The position numbers and the translations under genes were made by a program. DNA of 64,000 nucleotides, from assembly GCF_027579695.1 (NCBI RefSeq), contig NC_083577.1, forward strand, positions 57,983,783-58,047,782, given 5' to 3'. The notes beneath the pieces are model-generated. The model was not told the origin of the DNA and ran no database searches. It worked only from the letters and a program-made list of their open reading frames with translations. This document shows positions 1 to 12,096 of the stretch, one piece after another. Position 1 is the stretch's first letter; the number at the start of each line of letters is the position of its first letter. Source of the stretch: Neoarius graeffei. Its lineage: Eukaryota; Chordata; Actinopteri; Siluriformes; Ariidae.

Positions 1-147
1 CAATTATAATATTTTTGTCTCATTTGTTTACCTGGGTTCTCTTTATCTACTTTTAGGACTTGTGTGAAAATCTGATGATGTTTTAGGTCATATTTATGCA
101 GAAATATAGAAAATTCTAAAGGGTTCACAAACTTTCAAGCACCACTG
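1..147 (+). mobile_element. Tc1/mariner right end, cut by window edge
   Basis: The first 147 bases match almost exactly the right terminal inverted repeats of the Tc1 copies at 33254-34862 and 46407-48000, ending in CAAGCACCACTG followed by the TA target dinucleotide at 148-149. Only the 3' inverted repeat is in the window. The strand given assumes the orientation of the other two copies. Confidence 0.85.
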
Positions 148-149
148 TA

Positions 150-455
150 TTTTGTTTCATTGTACTACATGATCTTGACTTAACAGTTGCCAGTGTGTTA
201 ATTACACCAACTTAGTTCACTTAGCTTTTTGGTATGCTGTGTAGGTATATGAGTTAATCAGAGGAAACCACCTAGGACTACTGCTGACCAGATATTATTG
301 CTGTTTACCATTTCCAGTAAAGCAATGACACTGATAAGGTATTGGTCAGGTAGTTTGTGTGGCTTTGGTATGAAACTGAGGTACATGAAGGCCCGATTCC
401 TGGAACAACTAGATCCACTATGGTTTGCATACCAATCCAACTGAACAACAGATGA
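150..455. other. Unassigned AT-rich spacer
   Basis: I see no convincing coding region or RNA gene between the Tc1 end and the LINE remnant. The only open frames are short and lack family resemblance. Confidence 0.5.
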
Positions 456-2226
456 TGCCATCTCAACTTCCCTCCACCTCACACTCTCTCATCTCGACAA
501 AAAAGACAGTTGTATCAGAATGCTGTTCGTAGACTTTAGCTAAGCATTCAATGCAATCATTCCACAGACACTGGTAGGGAAGCTGAGCCTACTGGGCATG
601 AACACTTCCCTCTGTAACTGGATCCTGGATTTCCTCACTGACCTTTCCCAATCTGTCAGCATAGACAACATCACCTACAGGGTCGTCAGACTGAGCACCA
701 GCACACCCCGCTTTTGTGTGCTCAGCCCGCTGCTGCACCCTGCTGACACATGACTGTGCTGCCAACCACAGTTCAAACCATATCACCAAGTTTACAGACA
801 ACACAACAACAGTGGGACTCATCAGTAACAATGATGAGTCTGCATATAGAAAGGAGGTCAGATAGCTGGTCAATTGATGTCAAGACAACAACGTGCCTCT
901 GAATGTTGAAAAGACAAAAGAGATGGTTTTTGACTTCAGGAGGGACCCTGCCACCTGCACTCTACTCCACATCAGTGGCTCTGCTGTTGAGATAGTCAGC
1001 AGCATGAAGTTCCTGGGAGTGAATATGGCAGACATCTGGACACTCAACACTACCATCATCACCAGAAAAGCCCAGCAGCATCTCCACTTCCTGCGGAGGC
1101 TGAAAAGGCCAGCTTCCCCCTTCCCGTTCTTACCACCTTCTACTGGTGGACAATCAAGAGCATCCTCTAGACATGCATCACTGTCTGGTATGGGAACTGC
1201 AATGTCACTGATCACAAGTCCCTACAGTGGATTGTGAGGACTGCTGAGAGGATCAGGGTCCCCCTCCCATCACTTTACAATAAACACTCTATCCACCGTA
1301 CAACCAGCATTGTGGCAGACCCTTTCCACCCCTCCCATGGACTGTTCACCCCTCGTTTGTCTGGCAAAAGGTTTAGGAGTATCTGAACCACTGCTGCCAG
1401 ATACTACAACAGCTTCTTCCCCCAGGCAGTTAGGCTCCTCAACAACTCGGTACCCTCTTCCTGCACCAAGAGCCTGAAAACGGATTGACTCACTTCTGGA
1501 CTATTTCATTGCACTGGCAATTAGCATAAAGTCACTTTATACTTACTGTTGCATAATTTATTATGTTTCATCTCATCTCATTATCTCTAGCCGCTTTATC
1601 CTGTTCTACAGGGTCACAGGCAAGCTGGAGCCTATCCCAGCTAACTACGGGCAAAAGGTGGGGTACACCCTGGACAAGTTGCCAGGTCATCACAGGGCTG
1701 ACACATAGACACAGACAACCATTCACACTCACATTCACACCTACGGTCAATTTAGAGTCACCAGTTAACCTAACCTGCATGTCTTTGGACTGTGGGGGAA
1801 ACCCACGCGGACATGGGGAGAACATGCAAACTCCACACAGAAAGTCCCTCGCCGGCCACGGGGCTCAAACCCGGACCTTCTTGCTGTGAGGCGATAACGC
1901 TAACCACTACACCACCGTGCCGCCCCTAATTTATTATGTATTGTTTTTTGTTTTTTTTTTGTTTCTCAATGCTTGGTTTACATTGCACTGACACTTTAAA
2001 ATGGCACAAAGTCACTTTACACTCTCCACTGCATAATGTACATTATCATTCCATTACTCATTGCTCATTTTACACTACCTGTTTGTCCATTTGACTTGCA
2101 CTGGTTTATGTTTGTCCTTTGTCTTGTATTTTGTCTTTTATGTTGCACCATAGGTCTTAGAGTTATTTCCACCTTACTGTAAATGTGTATATGGATGGGC
2201 TGACAATAAACATCTCTTGAATCTTG
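456..2226 (+). mobile_element. Degenerate LINE (CR1/L2/Rex1-like), 3' half
   Basis: Broken plus-strand frames resemble reverse transcriptase of the fish CR1/L2/Rex1 group. They include an [10 protein letters not shown] stretch near 545-575 and, at 893-1230, residues of the type LNVEKTKEMVFDFRR followed by KFLGVNMA and KAQQHLHFLRRLKR. The tail near 2205-2226 (ACAATAAACATCTCTTGAAT) looks like a LINE 3' end. Many stops and frameshifts show that it is dead. A SINE interrupts its 3' part at 1567-1926. Exact clade and 5' boundary are uncertain. Confidence 0.65.
1567..1926 (-). mobile_element. tRNA-derived SINE (DANA/Mermaid-like), copy 1
   Basis: On the minus strand it runs from a tRNA-like head (GGCGGCACGGTGGTGTAGTG, then a box-B-like segment) through the conserved SINE core (TTTGCATGTTCTCCC, CAGTCCAAAGACATGCAG) to a tail of ATGAG repeats. 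A 13-bp target-site duplication TAATTTATTATGT lies at 1554-1566 and 1927-1939, which shows retroposition into the older LINE. Confidence 0.9.
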
Positions 2227-2487
2227 AAACTATCATGCACAGCAGTGTTGCATGGGATTTTCCAGCAATTCAGTGTAACAGCTGGGTTAAGAACAGTTCA
2301 CCAACCAACAAACTATCCAGCCAACAGGATCCTGTGTTCAGAAAATGTGCACATAAATAGATGAGCTGTGGTTATTAAAAACAAAGTAGCCTACACTTCC
2401 CATTCACATTAACAGACACAATATTTCATTTCCCTATTTGGAGACACCAAATTCAACTTACCATTTAAATACAGTGATTAGAAGGTA
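2227..2487. other. Unassigned spacer
   Basis: No coding region, RNA gene or recognisable repeat was seen here. Confidence 0.4.
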
Positions 2488-2700
2488 CACTGTCAGAAAT
2501 AGGGGTACAGTAGGAGGTACACAGTAAGAGGTACACTAAAGTACCCCCTAGGGCTCATTATTGGACCTCATATGTGTACCTTTTTAGGGCCAAAAAGGCA
2601 AATATATGTTCCCAAACAGTATATAAAGGGTACAAATAAGTACCTTAGCAGGTACTGCCCCAGTGACAAGCAGTTGTACCTCTAAAGGTACCATAAATAG
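2488..2700. repeat. GTACC-rich interspersed repeat
   Basis: This stretch is built around repeated GGTAC/GTACC words in both orientations, for example AGGTACACTGTCAGAAATAG near the left edge and CTCTAAAGGTACCATA at the right. It resembles short non-autonomous repeats scattered through fish genomes. No open frame fits it and no clear target-site duplication was found, so the family is not assigned. Confidence 0.4.
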
Positions 2701-3206
2701 AGAATATTACACGGTTGCGCAAAGACCTGAAGTTTATCTTTGAGTGGTGAATGGATATATCACAAGTGAATACAGCAAACAAGTGATATATTTTTCACCA
2801 CGAGAAGATAAACTTTGTATCTTCATGCCACTGTGTAGCATTCTTTATATTATATAGACACATCCACAATAAAAACAAGTTAATCAAAATACTTTAACTT
2901 TGAACCATTTTCCCATTTTGACAATGTGCGGCTAGTCAGCGGGAAAATACTGGGAGTGACGTCATCGGAGTGAAATATTGGAAAATATGTCACTCAGATC
3001 CGCGATGTATTTTGTATTACAAATGCGAGTTTTTCAACATGAGAAGATAAACTTCATATTTTCAAGCCAAAGTGTGATTTTCTTTTTATTATATAGACAC
3101 ATTCACAAACTAAAAGTACCCAAATGTATCAAAACAATTCATCGATTTCCTCAGGAGTGACATATTGAAAATTATTATACATACAGGACACTTTTTCTAT
3201 GAAATA
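2701..3206. repeat. Non-coding repeat with two imperfect ~90-bp direct copies
   Basis: Two diverged copies of a GAGAAGATAAACTT(T/C)(G/A)TAT...TATATAGACACAT segment lie at about 2795-2880 and 3027-3115. Between them is a GC-richer stretch with GTGACGTCATCGGAGTG. The arrangement suggests part of a larger DNA transposon. No coding region is supported. Confidence 0.4.
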
Positions 3207-3369
3207 AATATATATTATTTACCAGCTGGGAGGTCCGTATCATGAAATACCGTGACCGAGGTCTTGAAAATACTGACCGAGGCCCCTGGGTCAAGGTCAG
3301 TATTTTCAAGGCCGAGGTCACGGTATTTCACAATACAGACCGACCTTAAGCTGGTAAATAATATATTAA
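3207..3369. repeat. Fold-back inverted repeat (hairpin)
   Basis: Arms of roughly 70 bases are complementary: ACCAGCTGGGAGGTCCGTAT onward pairs with the reverse complement ending TTAAGCTGGTAAATAATATA. Both arms contain the CCGTGACCGAGGTC / GACCTCGGTCACGG type core. It probably belongs to the same repeat unit as the flanking 2.7-5.0 kb sequence. Confidence 0.7.
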
Positions 3370-3963
3370 TTTTTTTCTTTACCAAATTCAAACAGAAAAT
3401 GAGAGTGTCCAAAAAGGAAACCATATTTAGAACAAACCTGCTACAAGCTCGTTTTCGGCTTTCTCCTGAAATGTTTTCTTTTATTTCATCTTCCTCAGGG
3501 TAGTAAAATTCGCTTTCGCTGTGAACACTGTTGTTATCGCTATCCATGCTGTAAAATTAATGCTATTATACTGAGAAATGCAAAAATAAATGTTGACAAA
3601 AAATTGCTGCTATGTTTGTTGTTGCTGTGAACGAGCGAATTGCCAAAGGTCCACAACCGGGGTCCGGATTGTAGGATTCCAGACCACTCGCAAGCCAATC
3701 AGATCGCACGATTTGATGGAAACCGGACCGCAAAAAAACCCCCATGTATTCTATTCCCTTCAAGTGGGTTTCGTTTGGTTTGATAGCATGCAATATTGTT
3801 AGCATATCGCTTATTCTACATGTATTACGCCACTCTACCCAATGGAAAATGAGCGTTGAATATGGTTTACGATATTGCATGGTTGTCAAAACAACATGAC
3901 ATCACACATCAGAGACATAAAAATTCCACGTTAGCGAGTGACTGTGACAATTTGTAAACAAAT

Positions 3964-4056
3964 ATGGTCGCCAGGTTTGCTTCGTTAAATACGGAAGACT
4001 TTGAGAGAATTTTGAAAGAGAAAGATGTGTTGAACACCCGAAAGGAATGTGTATGT
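3964..4056 (+). pseudogene. Possible Crypton/DUF3504-type fragment
   Basis: A short frame begins MVARFASLNTEDFERILKEK and continues with DVLNTRKE before running into a microsatellite and a SINE. The pattern (acidic helix, then 'NT(R/K)K') resembles the start of DUF3504/Crypton-type tyrosine recombinase or ZMYM-like proteins in fish. The resemblance is short, I see no downstream domain, and it could be chance, so this is tentative. Confidence 0.3.
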
Positions 4057-4074
4057 ATAATAATAATAATAATA

Positions 4075-4454
4075 GGGTGGCACGGTGGTGTAGCGGTTAG
4101 CGCTGTCGCCTCACAGCAAGAAGGTCCGGGTTTGAGCCCCGTGGCCGGCGAGGGCCTTTCTGTGCGGAGTTTGCATGTTCTCCCCGTGTCCGCGTGGGTT
4201 TCCTCCGGGTGCTCTGGTTTCCCCCACAGTTCAAAGACATGTAGGTTAGGTTAACTGGTGACTCTAAATTGACCGTAGGTGTGAATGTGAGTGTGAATGG
4301 TTGTCTGTGTCTATGTGTCAGCCCTGTGATGACCTGGCGACTTGTCCAGGGTGTACCCCGCCTTTCGCCCGTAGTCAGCTGGGATAGGCTCCAGCTTGCC
4401 TGCGACCCTGTAGAACAGGATAAAGTGGCTAAAGATAATGAGATGAGATGAGAT
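4075..4454 (+). mobile_element. tRNA-derived SINE, copy 2
   Basis: Same family as copy 1: tRNA-like head GGTGGCACGGTGGTGTAGCG, conserved core, then GGATAAAGTGGCTAAAGATA and a GATGA-repeat tail. It sits in an AAT-rich microsatellite, which probably serves as the target-site duplication, and it abuts copy 3 directly. Confidence 0.88.
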
Positions 4455-4460
4455 AATAAT

Positions 4461-4830
4461 GGGGCAGCACGGTGGTGTAGTGGTTAGCACTGTCAGCAAA
4501 AAGGTCCTGGGTTCGAGCCCAACAGCCGCCAAGGGCCTTTCTGTGTGGAGTTTGCATGTTCTCCCCGTGTCTGCATGGATTTCCTCCGGGTGCTCCATTT
4601 TCCCCCACAGTTCAAAGACATGTAGGTTAGGCTAACTGGTGGCTCTAAATTGACCGTAGGTGTGAATGTGAGTGTGAATGGTTGTTTGTCTCTATGTGTC
4701 AGCCCTGCGATAACCTGGCAACTTGTCCAGGGTGTACCCTGCCTCTCGCCCATAGTCAGCTGGGATAGGTTCCAGCTTGCCTGCAACCCTGTAGGACAGG
4801 ATAAGCGGCTACAGATAATGGATGGATGGA
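4461..4830 (+). mobile_element. tRNA-derived SINE, copy 3
   Basis: Head GGGGCAGCACGGTGGTGTAG, shared core, and a tail of GGAT repeats rather than ATGAG, so it belongs to a different tail subtype from copy 2. The head lacks the 'GCCTCACAGC' segment found in other copies, which indicates a small deletion. Confidence 0.87.
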
Positions 4831-4865
4831 ATAAAAATAATATTGGCTGGCTTTTTTTTTCATCG

Positions 4866-4904
4866 TATCTCAGATAGATATATTCCATTAGCTGAATGGA
4901 ATAT
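4866..4904. repeat. Short perfect palindrome
   Basis: AGATATATTCCATT and AATGGAATATATCT are perfect complements around a 5-base loop (AGCTG). It is probably the centre of a non-autonomous DNA transposon remnant in this repeat-rich stretch. Confidence 0.6.
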
Positions 4905-5054
4905 ATCTGATACAACACTCAACGCCAGCTATTTAAATATGTCACAGTTTTGTATCTTCATGTCCCGGATGTAGCTCATATGAAATATTTCGAGTGATGT
5001 ATTTCCCGGTAAAACACTCATGTCCATATAATATTGTATTTCATTTTCAGAGAG

Positions 5055-5434
5055 ATGGGTGGCACGGTGGTGTAGTGGTTAGCGCTGTCGCCTCACAGCA
5101 AGAAGGTCTGGGTTCGAGCCCCGTGGCCGGCGAGGGCCTTTCTGTGCGGAGTTTGCATGTTCTCCTCGTGTCCGCGTGGGTTTCCTCCGGGTGCTCCGGT
5201 TTCCCCCACAGTCCAAAGACATGCAGGTTAGGTTAACTGGTGGCTCTAAATTGACCGTAGGTGTGAATGTGAGTGTGAATGGTTGTCTGTGTCTATGTGT
5301 CGGCCCTGCGATGACCTGGCGACTTGTCCAGGGTGTACCCCGCCTTTCGCCCGTAGTCAGCTGGGATAGGCTCCAGCTTGCCTGCGACCCTGTAGAACAG
5401 GATAAAGCGGCTAGAGATAATGAGATGAGATGAG
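5055..5434 (+). mobile_element. tRNA-derived SINE, copy 4 (with TSD)
   Basis: Near-canonical member of the family, complete from tRNA-like head to GATGA-repeat tail. It is bounded by a 12-bp duplication ATTTTCAGAGAG at 5043-5054 and 5435-5446. The 3' segment GGATAAAGCGGCTAGAGATA resembles the 3' end of the LINE at 23449-26809. Confidence 0.93.
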
Positions 5435-5814
5435 ATTTTCAGAGAGTGTACAGTATGTTGGGGCAGACTTTGACCCTCCAGGACGAAAGTTGAGGAACCT
5501 TGTTGTAAACCAAGACATGTCGAAATTCTTTGTAACAACACCAGATGGCAACCTTCTCTGTGGTTTTATTGTGAATTCTTTGGAAATGAGCAACCACTTG
5601 TGCACAGTTTTTACAAACAAACAAACATCTTTAAACCAATTTAGTTTGAATATTGCTCCTGGGTGTTTTGGTGGGTGATGTATTGTGTTCTGTGATTCCT
5701 CATCACCATGTTGCCCCAAAGGTCTGTAAGAGAGGGACATTTACAATGTAATATGCGATGGCTTTCACTGACACACACACACCTGCCACCTGCAGGTCCT
5801 TCATTTGTCGATAG

Positions 5815-6852
<1,038 letters not shown>

Positions 6853-7037
6853 CACTCATGAGAAATGTCCAGCTCCATGAATATCATTCATGTAGGAGTG
6901 TACAAACACCCTTAATAATGTAGCCTTTTAGGTTATCCGAAGTCAACACTGTATCACTGAGTGACTATTAATTGTTATGTAAATACAGTAGCTCCGTCAC
7001 ATCCCTTTAATAGTTTACTGACTTACTCCATAGTAGT

Positions 7038-7868
7038 CAGAGCATTTTTTAACATAGTTACTGGGAGAACAAATGGTCTCCCAGTGGCCAGATTTGGTCT
7101 CCTAGTCAATGCTAAACCAGCTTCACTGGGAGACTAAATTTTAAACCAAGTTATGTTAGATTGATGCTGAAAGGTAAAACTGAAATGGGATTATGGGAGA
7201 TGCTTGAATTGCTGGTCCAAATTCATAAGACTGTGTTTTCTTTGGATTGGAATGTTTAAGAAATATTGAAGTTGGGTTGTCAAGACTGTGGGTGGTAAAA
7301 GAGAGCAACTGGACTTGCTTGAAGATTCTTGAAGACGTTTCACCTCTCATCCGAAAGGCTTCGAAGAAGCATCTCCCATAATCCCATTTCAGTTTTACCT
7401 TTCAGCATCAATCTAACATAACTTGGTTTAAAATTTAACCACAGTTTACCATGACCTGGATGACTGAGAATCTTCACAGACAGGTTGTCAAGACTGTTCC
7501 AATTTCCAAATTATAGACTAAATATGCAGTTATTTGATACTATGTTTCACATTGAGCAATAAAATTGAAGATTTTCTTATTTCTTATTTTTCACTGTTTC
7601 TTAAAATACATAATATTATGAAAGTTGATAAAACATTAACTTAAACTCAGTGTAATTTTAGTATTTTACCATACTTCTGATGAAGTTACGGTAACTTGGC
7701 ACTGCATTAACTATGTTGATATTATGCTGGCTGAAACGAGGATTCGTAATGCGGCAGTTTGCATCACAGAATATGCCGCAGCGGTGCAGCCGCATGGACT
7801 CTGGGGCCTGTGATTGTATTGCCCAGACCAGTTGGTCTCCTAGTGGAAAATCCTTAAAAAATGCTCTG
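7038..7868. mobile_element. Non-autonomous hAT element in KCTD12 3' region
   Basis: Perfect 15-bp terminal inverted repeats (CAGAGCATTTTTTAA at the left, its complement at the right) are bounded by an 8-bp target-site duplication ATAGTAGT at 7030-7037 and 7869-7876, which is diagnostic of hAT transposition. No transposase frame remains. Subterminal CTGGGAGAC / GGTCTCC(C/T)A words recur at both ends. An AATAAA at 7558-7563 lies inside and could act as an early poly(A) signal. Confidence 0.88.
7135..7436. repeat. Internal ~70-bp inverted repeat with 160-bp spacer
   Basis: Bases 7135-7205 (reading AAATTTTAAACCAAGTTATG onward) are almost perfectly complementary to 7367-7436. The spacer contains a GACGTTTCACCTCTCATCCG stretch common in fish repeats. 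It is a second, fold-back element nested inside the hAT element, and as RNA it would form a long hairpin. Confidence 0.85.
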
Positions 7869-8459
7869 ATAGTAGTTAGCTTTACTTTATGACCACTAAA
7901 TGCAAGGCATCAGATATTAAAGATAGATTCTTTCATACTGCCCGCTAGACTTTAAGAACTAAAACAACTTACAATTAAATTTTAAATTAAAATAGCCTAG
8001 AATATTTAAACCCATAATAATTGCTCGCAAGCCTGTAAAGAATTTGAGAAACCTTATTTGTACTGTAGCAATTAAGTAAACCTTTACAGCTGGATGTATA
8101 TAGACCGCTTACAATACATGATGATGCCTTAGACTGGAATTCCTGATAAACAACAGATGAAGGAGATATAAAGGTGGTTTTTTTTGATACAGTAAAGACT
8201 TTATATCGTTCTTGTCTGTTGTTTACGAAACTAGTTCAGCAGCTCTCTCTGTTAATCTGCATGCTTTGGTTCCACTGACTTTGGTACTATCGTCGTGATC
8301 TTGTAGAAGAAAAAAATATGTTACACTCATTTGTGCACATTTCTTGTTTCCAAACTATTTTTCCCCCATAGTACACTGTTTTGATATCTAGGTACTGTTA
8401 AGAGTTGTGCTTTATGTTTCTTCTAACACTGGATGTGTTTTAAATGTTTGTAGAAATGA

Positions 8460-8465
8460 AATAAA
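8460..8465 (+). terminator. Candidate KCTD12 polyadenylation signal
   Basis: AATAAA in the context GAAATGAAATAAATCC, followed by a T-rich stretch from about 8490. It is the first strong candidate after the inserted hAT element. Confidence 0.45.
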
Positions 8466-8489
8466 TCCTATTAGTGTCATTAAGAAACT

Positions 8490-9455
8490 ATAGTTTTTTT
8501 GTTATTATTGGGAGTAATACTTTAACACAGAGATGAAAACTGAGAAGATAAGATAAAGGTTTATGCAAACAATTCCTGGATAGCATGCCTGGTTTATGTA
8601 ACCTGCTCTGGTATACAGTAAACATGTTGTGCTATACAGCAGAGCTGTGCCTATTATAGACATAGAATGGGGTTGACTGTGATCTATAAACAGAAAACAA
8701 AATTACCAAAACACTGGGGGAGAAACACATCGACTGAAAGAAACTACAATGACTTCTTAGATGCTGAATAAAGAGCCAAGCTTACAGAGATTTTCCTCGA
8801 CGATTGCTGTGACACAAATTTATTATGTGATTCTCACATGCAAATGGTGCAGCTGTACTCAGATTATGATGCCATTATCATTTTCAAGTGTAAATAACAA
8901 AAGGTTCCAGCTGCAGTAAGAGAGGGATGGATTGCCTGAGGGACAAAATGAAAAACCTTCTGTCCTAGAAAGACAATGTTCCTTCATTATTCACTGGTGC
9001 TGCACCAGGAATATATCTGATTATGTTTATCATGGTTAGAATAAAGGATGCATTCTTACTATTCTAGGCAGCCATTAGGCACCATTCAGTAGATTAGGTT
9101 GTCCTCCTACAAGTATGCTAATCCTTTATAATTCTGGTGTTGTGTATATTCATGAGTAGAGCAATTCTTACTTTTAGCTTCCAATTTTCCCAAAGCCATT
9201 TAAAAATTTATTCTATTTTTGCACAGTTGTCTACTCTCTCCTCTGAAATGCAGATATGAATGCTGTGTTTAAGCCAAACTGACCAACAAACTGGCCAACT
9301 GGTTCAAATTACAGTAGGGTCTGCATAAAAAATGAGAATTCAGACACATAGAGAATGTGCAAAAGTCTTAGGCATATGCAAAGAGATGCTTTAAAGATGA
9401 CTTAAAAATATGAAATGAAAGCTTTTACCTTAAAAGAAAAAAAAACACTACAACG
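8490..9455. other. Intergenic, no gene seen
   Basis: Short random frames only. Part of 9000-9250 is complex, non-repetitive sequence that could be conserved non-coding DNA, but this cannot be judged without comparison. Confidence 0.4.
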
Positions 9456-9650
9456 TGCAGAAAGAAGAACTTTATTCATCACATGTACACTTGTAAAATT
9501 CCTCTCTGCATTTAACCCATCTGAAGCAGTGAACACATGTGAGCAATGAGCGCACACACATACCCAGAGCAGTAGGCAGCCATGATACAGCACCCAGGGA
9601 GCAGTTGGGGGTTAGATGCCTCGCTCAAGGGCACCTCAGCCTAAGGCCGT
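9456..9650. repeat. Interspersed repeat abutting a SINE
   Basis: The stretch with TTTAACCCATCTGAAGCAGT, ACCCAGAGCAGTAGGCAGCC and GCTCAAGGGCACCTCAGCC resembles a repeat widespread in teleost genomes. It has no open frame and no clear termini, so I leave the class open. Confidence 0.45.
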
Positions 9651-9832
9651 CTCATCTTAACCTAACCGCATGTCTTTGCACTGTGGGGTAAACTGGAGCA
9701 CCCGGTAGAAGCCCACGCAGACACGGGGAGAACATGCAAACTCCACACAGAAAGGCCCCCGTCGGCCGCTGGGCTCGAACCCAGAACCTTCTTGCTGTGA
9801 GGTGACAGTGATCACCACTACACCACCATTAA
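9651..9832 (-). mobile_element. tRNA-derived SINE, copy 5 (truncated)
   Basis: Only the tRNA-like head and the first part of the core are present (complement of CTTCTTGCTGTGAGGTGACA and GGAGAACATGCAAACTCC). The 3' half expected to the left is missing, so the copy is broken. Confidence 0.82.
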
Positions 9833-11742
9833 TTAAACAATCTAAATATTTGGTCTGATGAACCTTTGCTTTTTTTTTTCCTAAAATAGTAGTCTTAGAT
9901 AAAATATGTACAGTTTTATAAGGAAATGAGCTGTAAGTTTTACTAAGCATCTTGCAGAAACAGACACGGTTCTTCTGGAGATATTGACTGTCACACTTGT
10001 TTTTTTACAGCAGAACCAAGCAACCTTCATTATGTTTTTAAACTGCATTTGACACTATGTAGAATCTTGAAAATCAATGTTATGGAAAGCCCTTTCTATA
10101 TATCTCTGCCTTTCTTATTCTGACATGATGATGCACTCACATATAATCATGATACACTTCAAATTTGGAGAGTGTGTGGATCCTATATAATTTTAAAAAT
10201 AGTTTGCTGTCTTCAATAATGTAATTACCTTGCAGTCTACTGCTTATGAGCCAAGATGGGGGAAAGAATTACTGAGCGCAAAAGCAACTCAGTGATTTGC
10301 GTGGATATGGACATAAGTGTATCTGTTGTGTCTGTTGTGTCTGTATGTGCATGTTTCCCATCTGCATGCATGACTGTGCTCATGGTGCCTCTTCTGTTTG
10401 CCTATGACAAAGTATCGAATATTTCATCCTTCCATGCTCACTGGAATTAAATAATGTTTGACAATATTCTCTCCATGGATCAAGGACTAAAAATGGACCA
10501 GCAGGATAGAAATAGTACAAATGACAAATTACACAACAGATGGTTCTTAGATTTGGATCTCTTAAACAATGTTTAGGAGTAATTTTATAAAGATGGTTAT
10601 ATAATTCTGCTATACTTTTTTACACTTTTTAAATGACATAACTAATTATTAGCAGAATTGTAAATAGGTGCAACTTGAACAGTTTTTCAGCAAAGTAACA
10701 ATTTTTTTGTGACATCTCATATTCCAGAGTGGTGATCCGGACAGTAAATATGGTATAATTTGAAGTTAAGAAGAAGCTGCTAATCCTACGATTATTTTTG
10801 TTTTCTATTTGGCATAAGGCAACGAAAGTGAATTATGCCAAGGTGATTTATTTTACTTTAAAAGTAAGATACATTTGTGTTTTCTTTAAGCCCATATTCT
10901 CAGTAAAATACTCTATTTCATTGCTTTTGTGTCACAAAGATAAATCAATATGCACTTTCAACATTTCTTGTCGCTGAGCCAGATGCTTTAATAAATAGTA
11001 TACCTAGAGCAACCCATCACTGTCAAGAAAATTTCTTTCACTGCTGGACAATTTCACCACAAATGCTGTGGCCTGTCAATTCCAACACTTTTCAAACTAG
11101 CTTGCTTTTGCTTCACAGGAAATTATTGTGCCTTTTAGAAATCACAAGTATTAATCAATGGTGCAGACAAAGAACGTCCCCTTTTAGACCAAAAGGATAC
11201 AATGAATGGGGAGAAAAACCAATACTCTCCAAGCAAATGGGCTGCCTGGCATGTATTCACTGAATCTCACAGATCAAATGTCATTATATCCCTCAAAATA
11301 GAGACCAGCAGGGGTGTTCTGTAATTTCTTTGAAACATTTGTTGGCCCTGGTAGCTTAGGATCGATTAATATTTTTGTTCACAATGAGAAAAATGAGGGT
11401 TGCCAGAACTGAAGCTCTATGGAATAACAATTTTTAGGCATGCGAGCAATCACTTTCTCATTAATCGACCTGAGAACTTGAAAAATAATATAAAAGAACT
11501 GATCAACATATAAAGGAAAAGTGACTGTTCAGCAACTCCAGTTTTTTTTTAAACATTAAACATTAAACATTTCACATAATCTGTTGGGTAATATTGCAAT
11601 TAATCACATGCTTTTATGCAAATTAGTTATCTGAAGAAAGCTCTTAAAGAAAGGAAAACTTTTTTGCAGACAAATTTATTTCACTGACCATCTCTGCTTT
11701 GATTAGTGAAGTGATGGCATGGCTTATTTAAAAGGGGGGAAA
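9833..11742. other. Intergenic, no gene seen
   Basis: Frames such as 10256-10450 and 11063-11263 are short, show no domain or codon pattern, and are flanked by no splice signals I trust. Nothing else is recognisable. Confidence 0.4.
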
Positions 11743-12096
11743 GTCCATCCATCCATTATCTGTAGCCACTTATTCTGTTCTACAGGGTTGCAGGCAAGCT
11801 GGAGCCTATCCCAGCTGACTATGGGCAAGAGGCGGGGTACACCCTGGACAAGTCACCAGGTAATCGCAGGGCTGACACAGACACAAACAACCATTCACAC
11901 TCACATTCACACCTATGGTCAATTTAGAGCCACCAATTAGCCTAACCTGCATGTCTTTGGACTGTGGTGGAAACCAGAGCACCAGGAGGAAACCCATGCA
12001 GGCACGGGGAGAACATGCAAACGCCACACAGAAAGGCTCTCGAACCCTGGACCTTCTTGCTGCAACAGTGCTAACCACTACACCACCGTGCCACCC
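11743..12096 (-). mobile_element. tRNA-derived SINE, copy 6
   Basis: Minus-strand copy with GGAT-repeat tail (CCATCCATCC at the left edge), the core, and the tRNA-like head ending near CACCACCGTGCCACCC. The head has lost part of the 'GCCTCACAGC' region. Flanks share a G-rich GGGGGGA..GT word but the duplication is not clean. Confidence 0.85.

Larger units (their letters stand above)
6853..8480 (+). other. kctd12: Probable KCTD12 3' untranslated region
   Basis: From the stop codon to a candidate polyadenylation signal at 8460-8465 there is no other gene. The stretch is interrupted by a hAT-type insertion (7038-7868). KCTD12 transcripts in other vertebrates have long 3' UTRs, which makes this extent reasonable, but RNA evidence is needed to fix the end. 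Confidence 0.5.

Noticed and set aside
4075..4150. tRNA gene suggested by box A/box B-like sequence
   Set aside because: It is the head of a repeated SINE, lacks a foldable acceptor stem, and recurs in every copy.
10256..10450. Possible small gene (64 codons)
   Set aside because: No conserved domain, no splice partners and no supporting context; length is within chance for this window.
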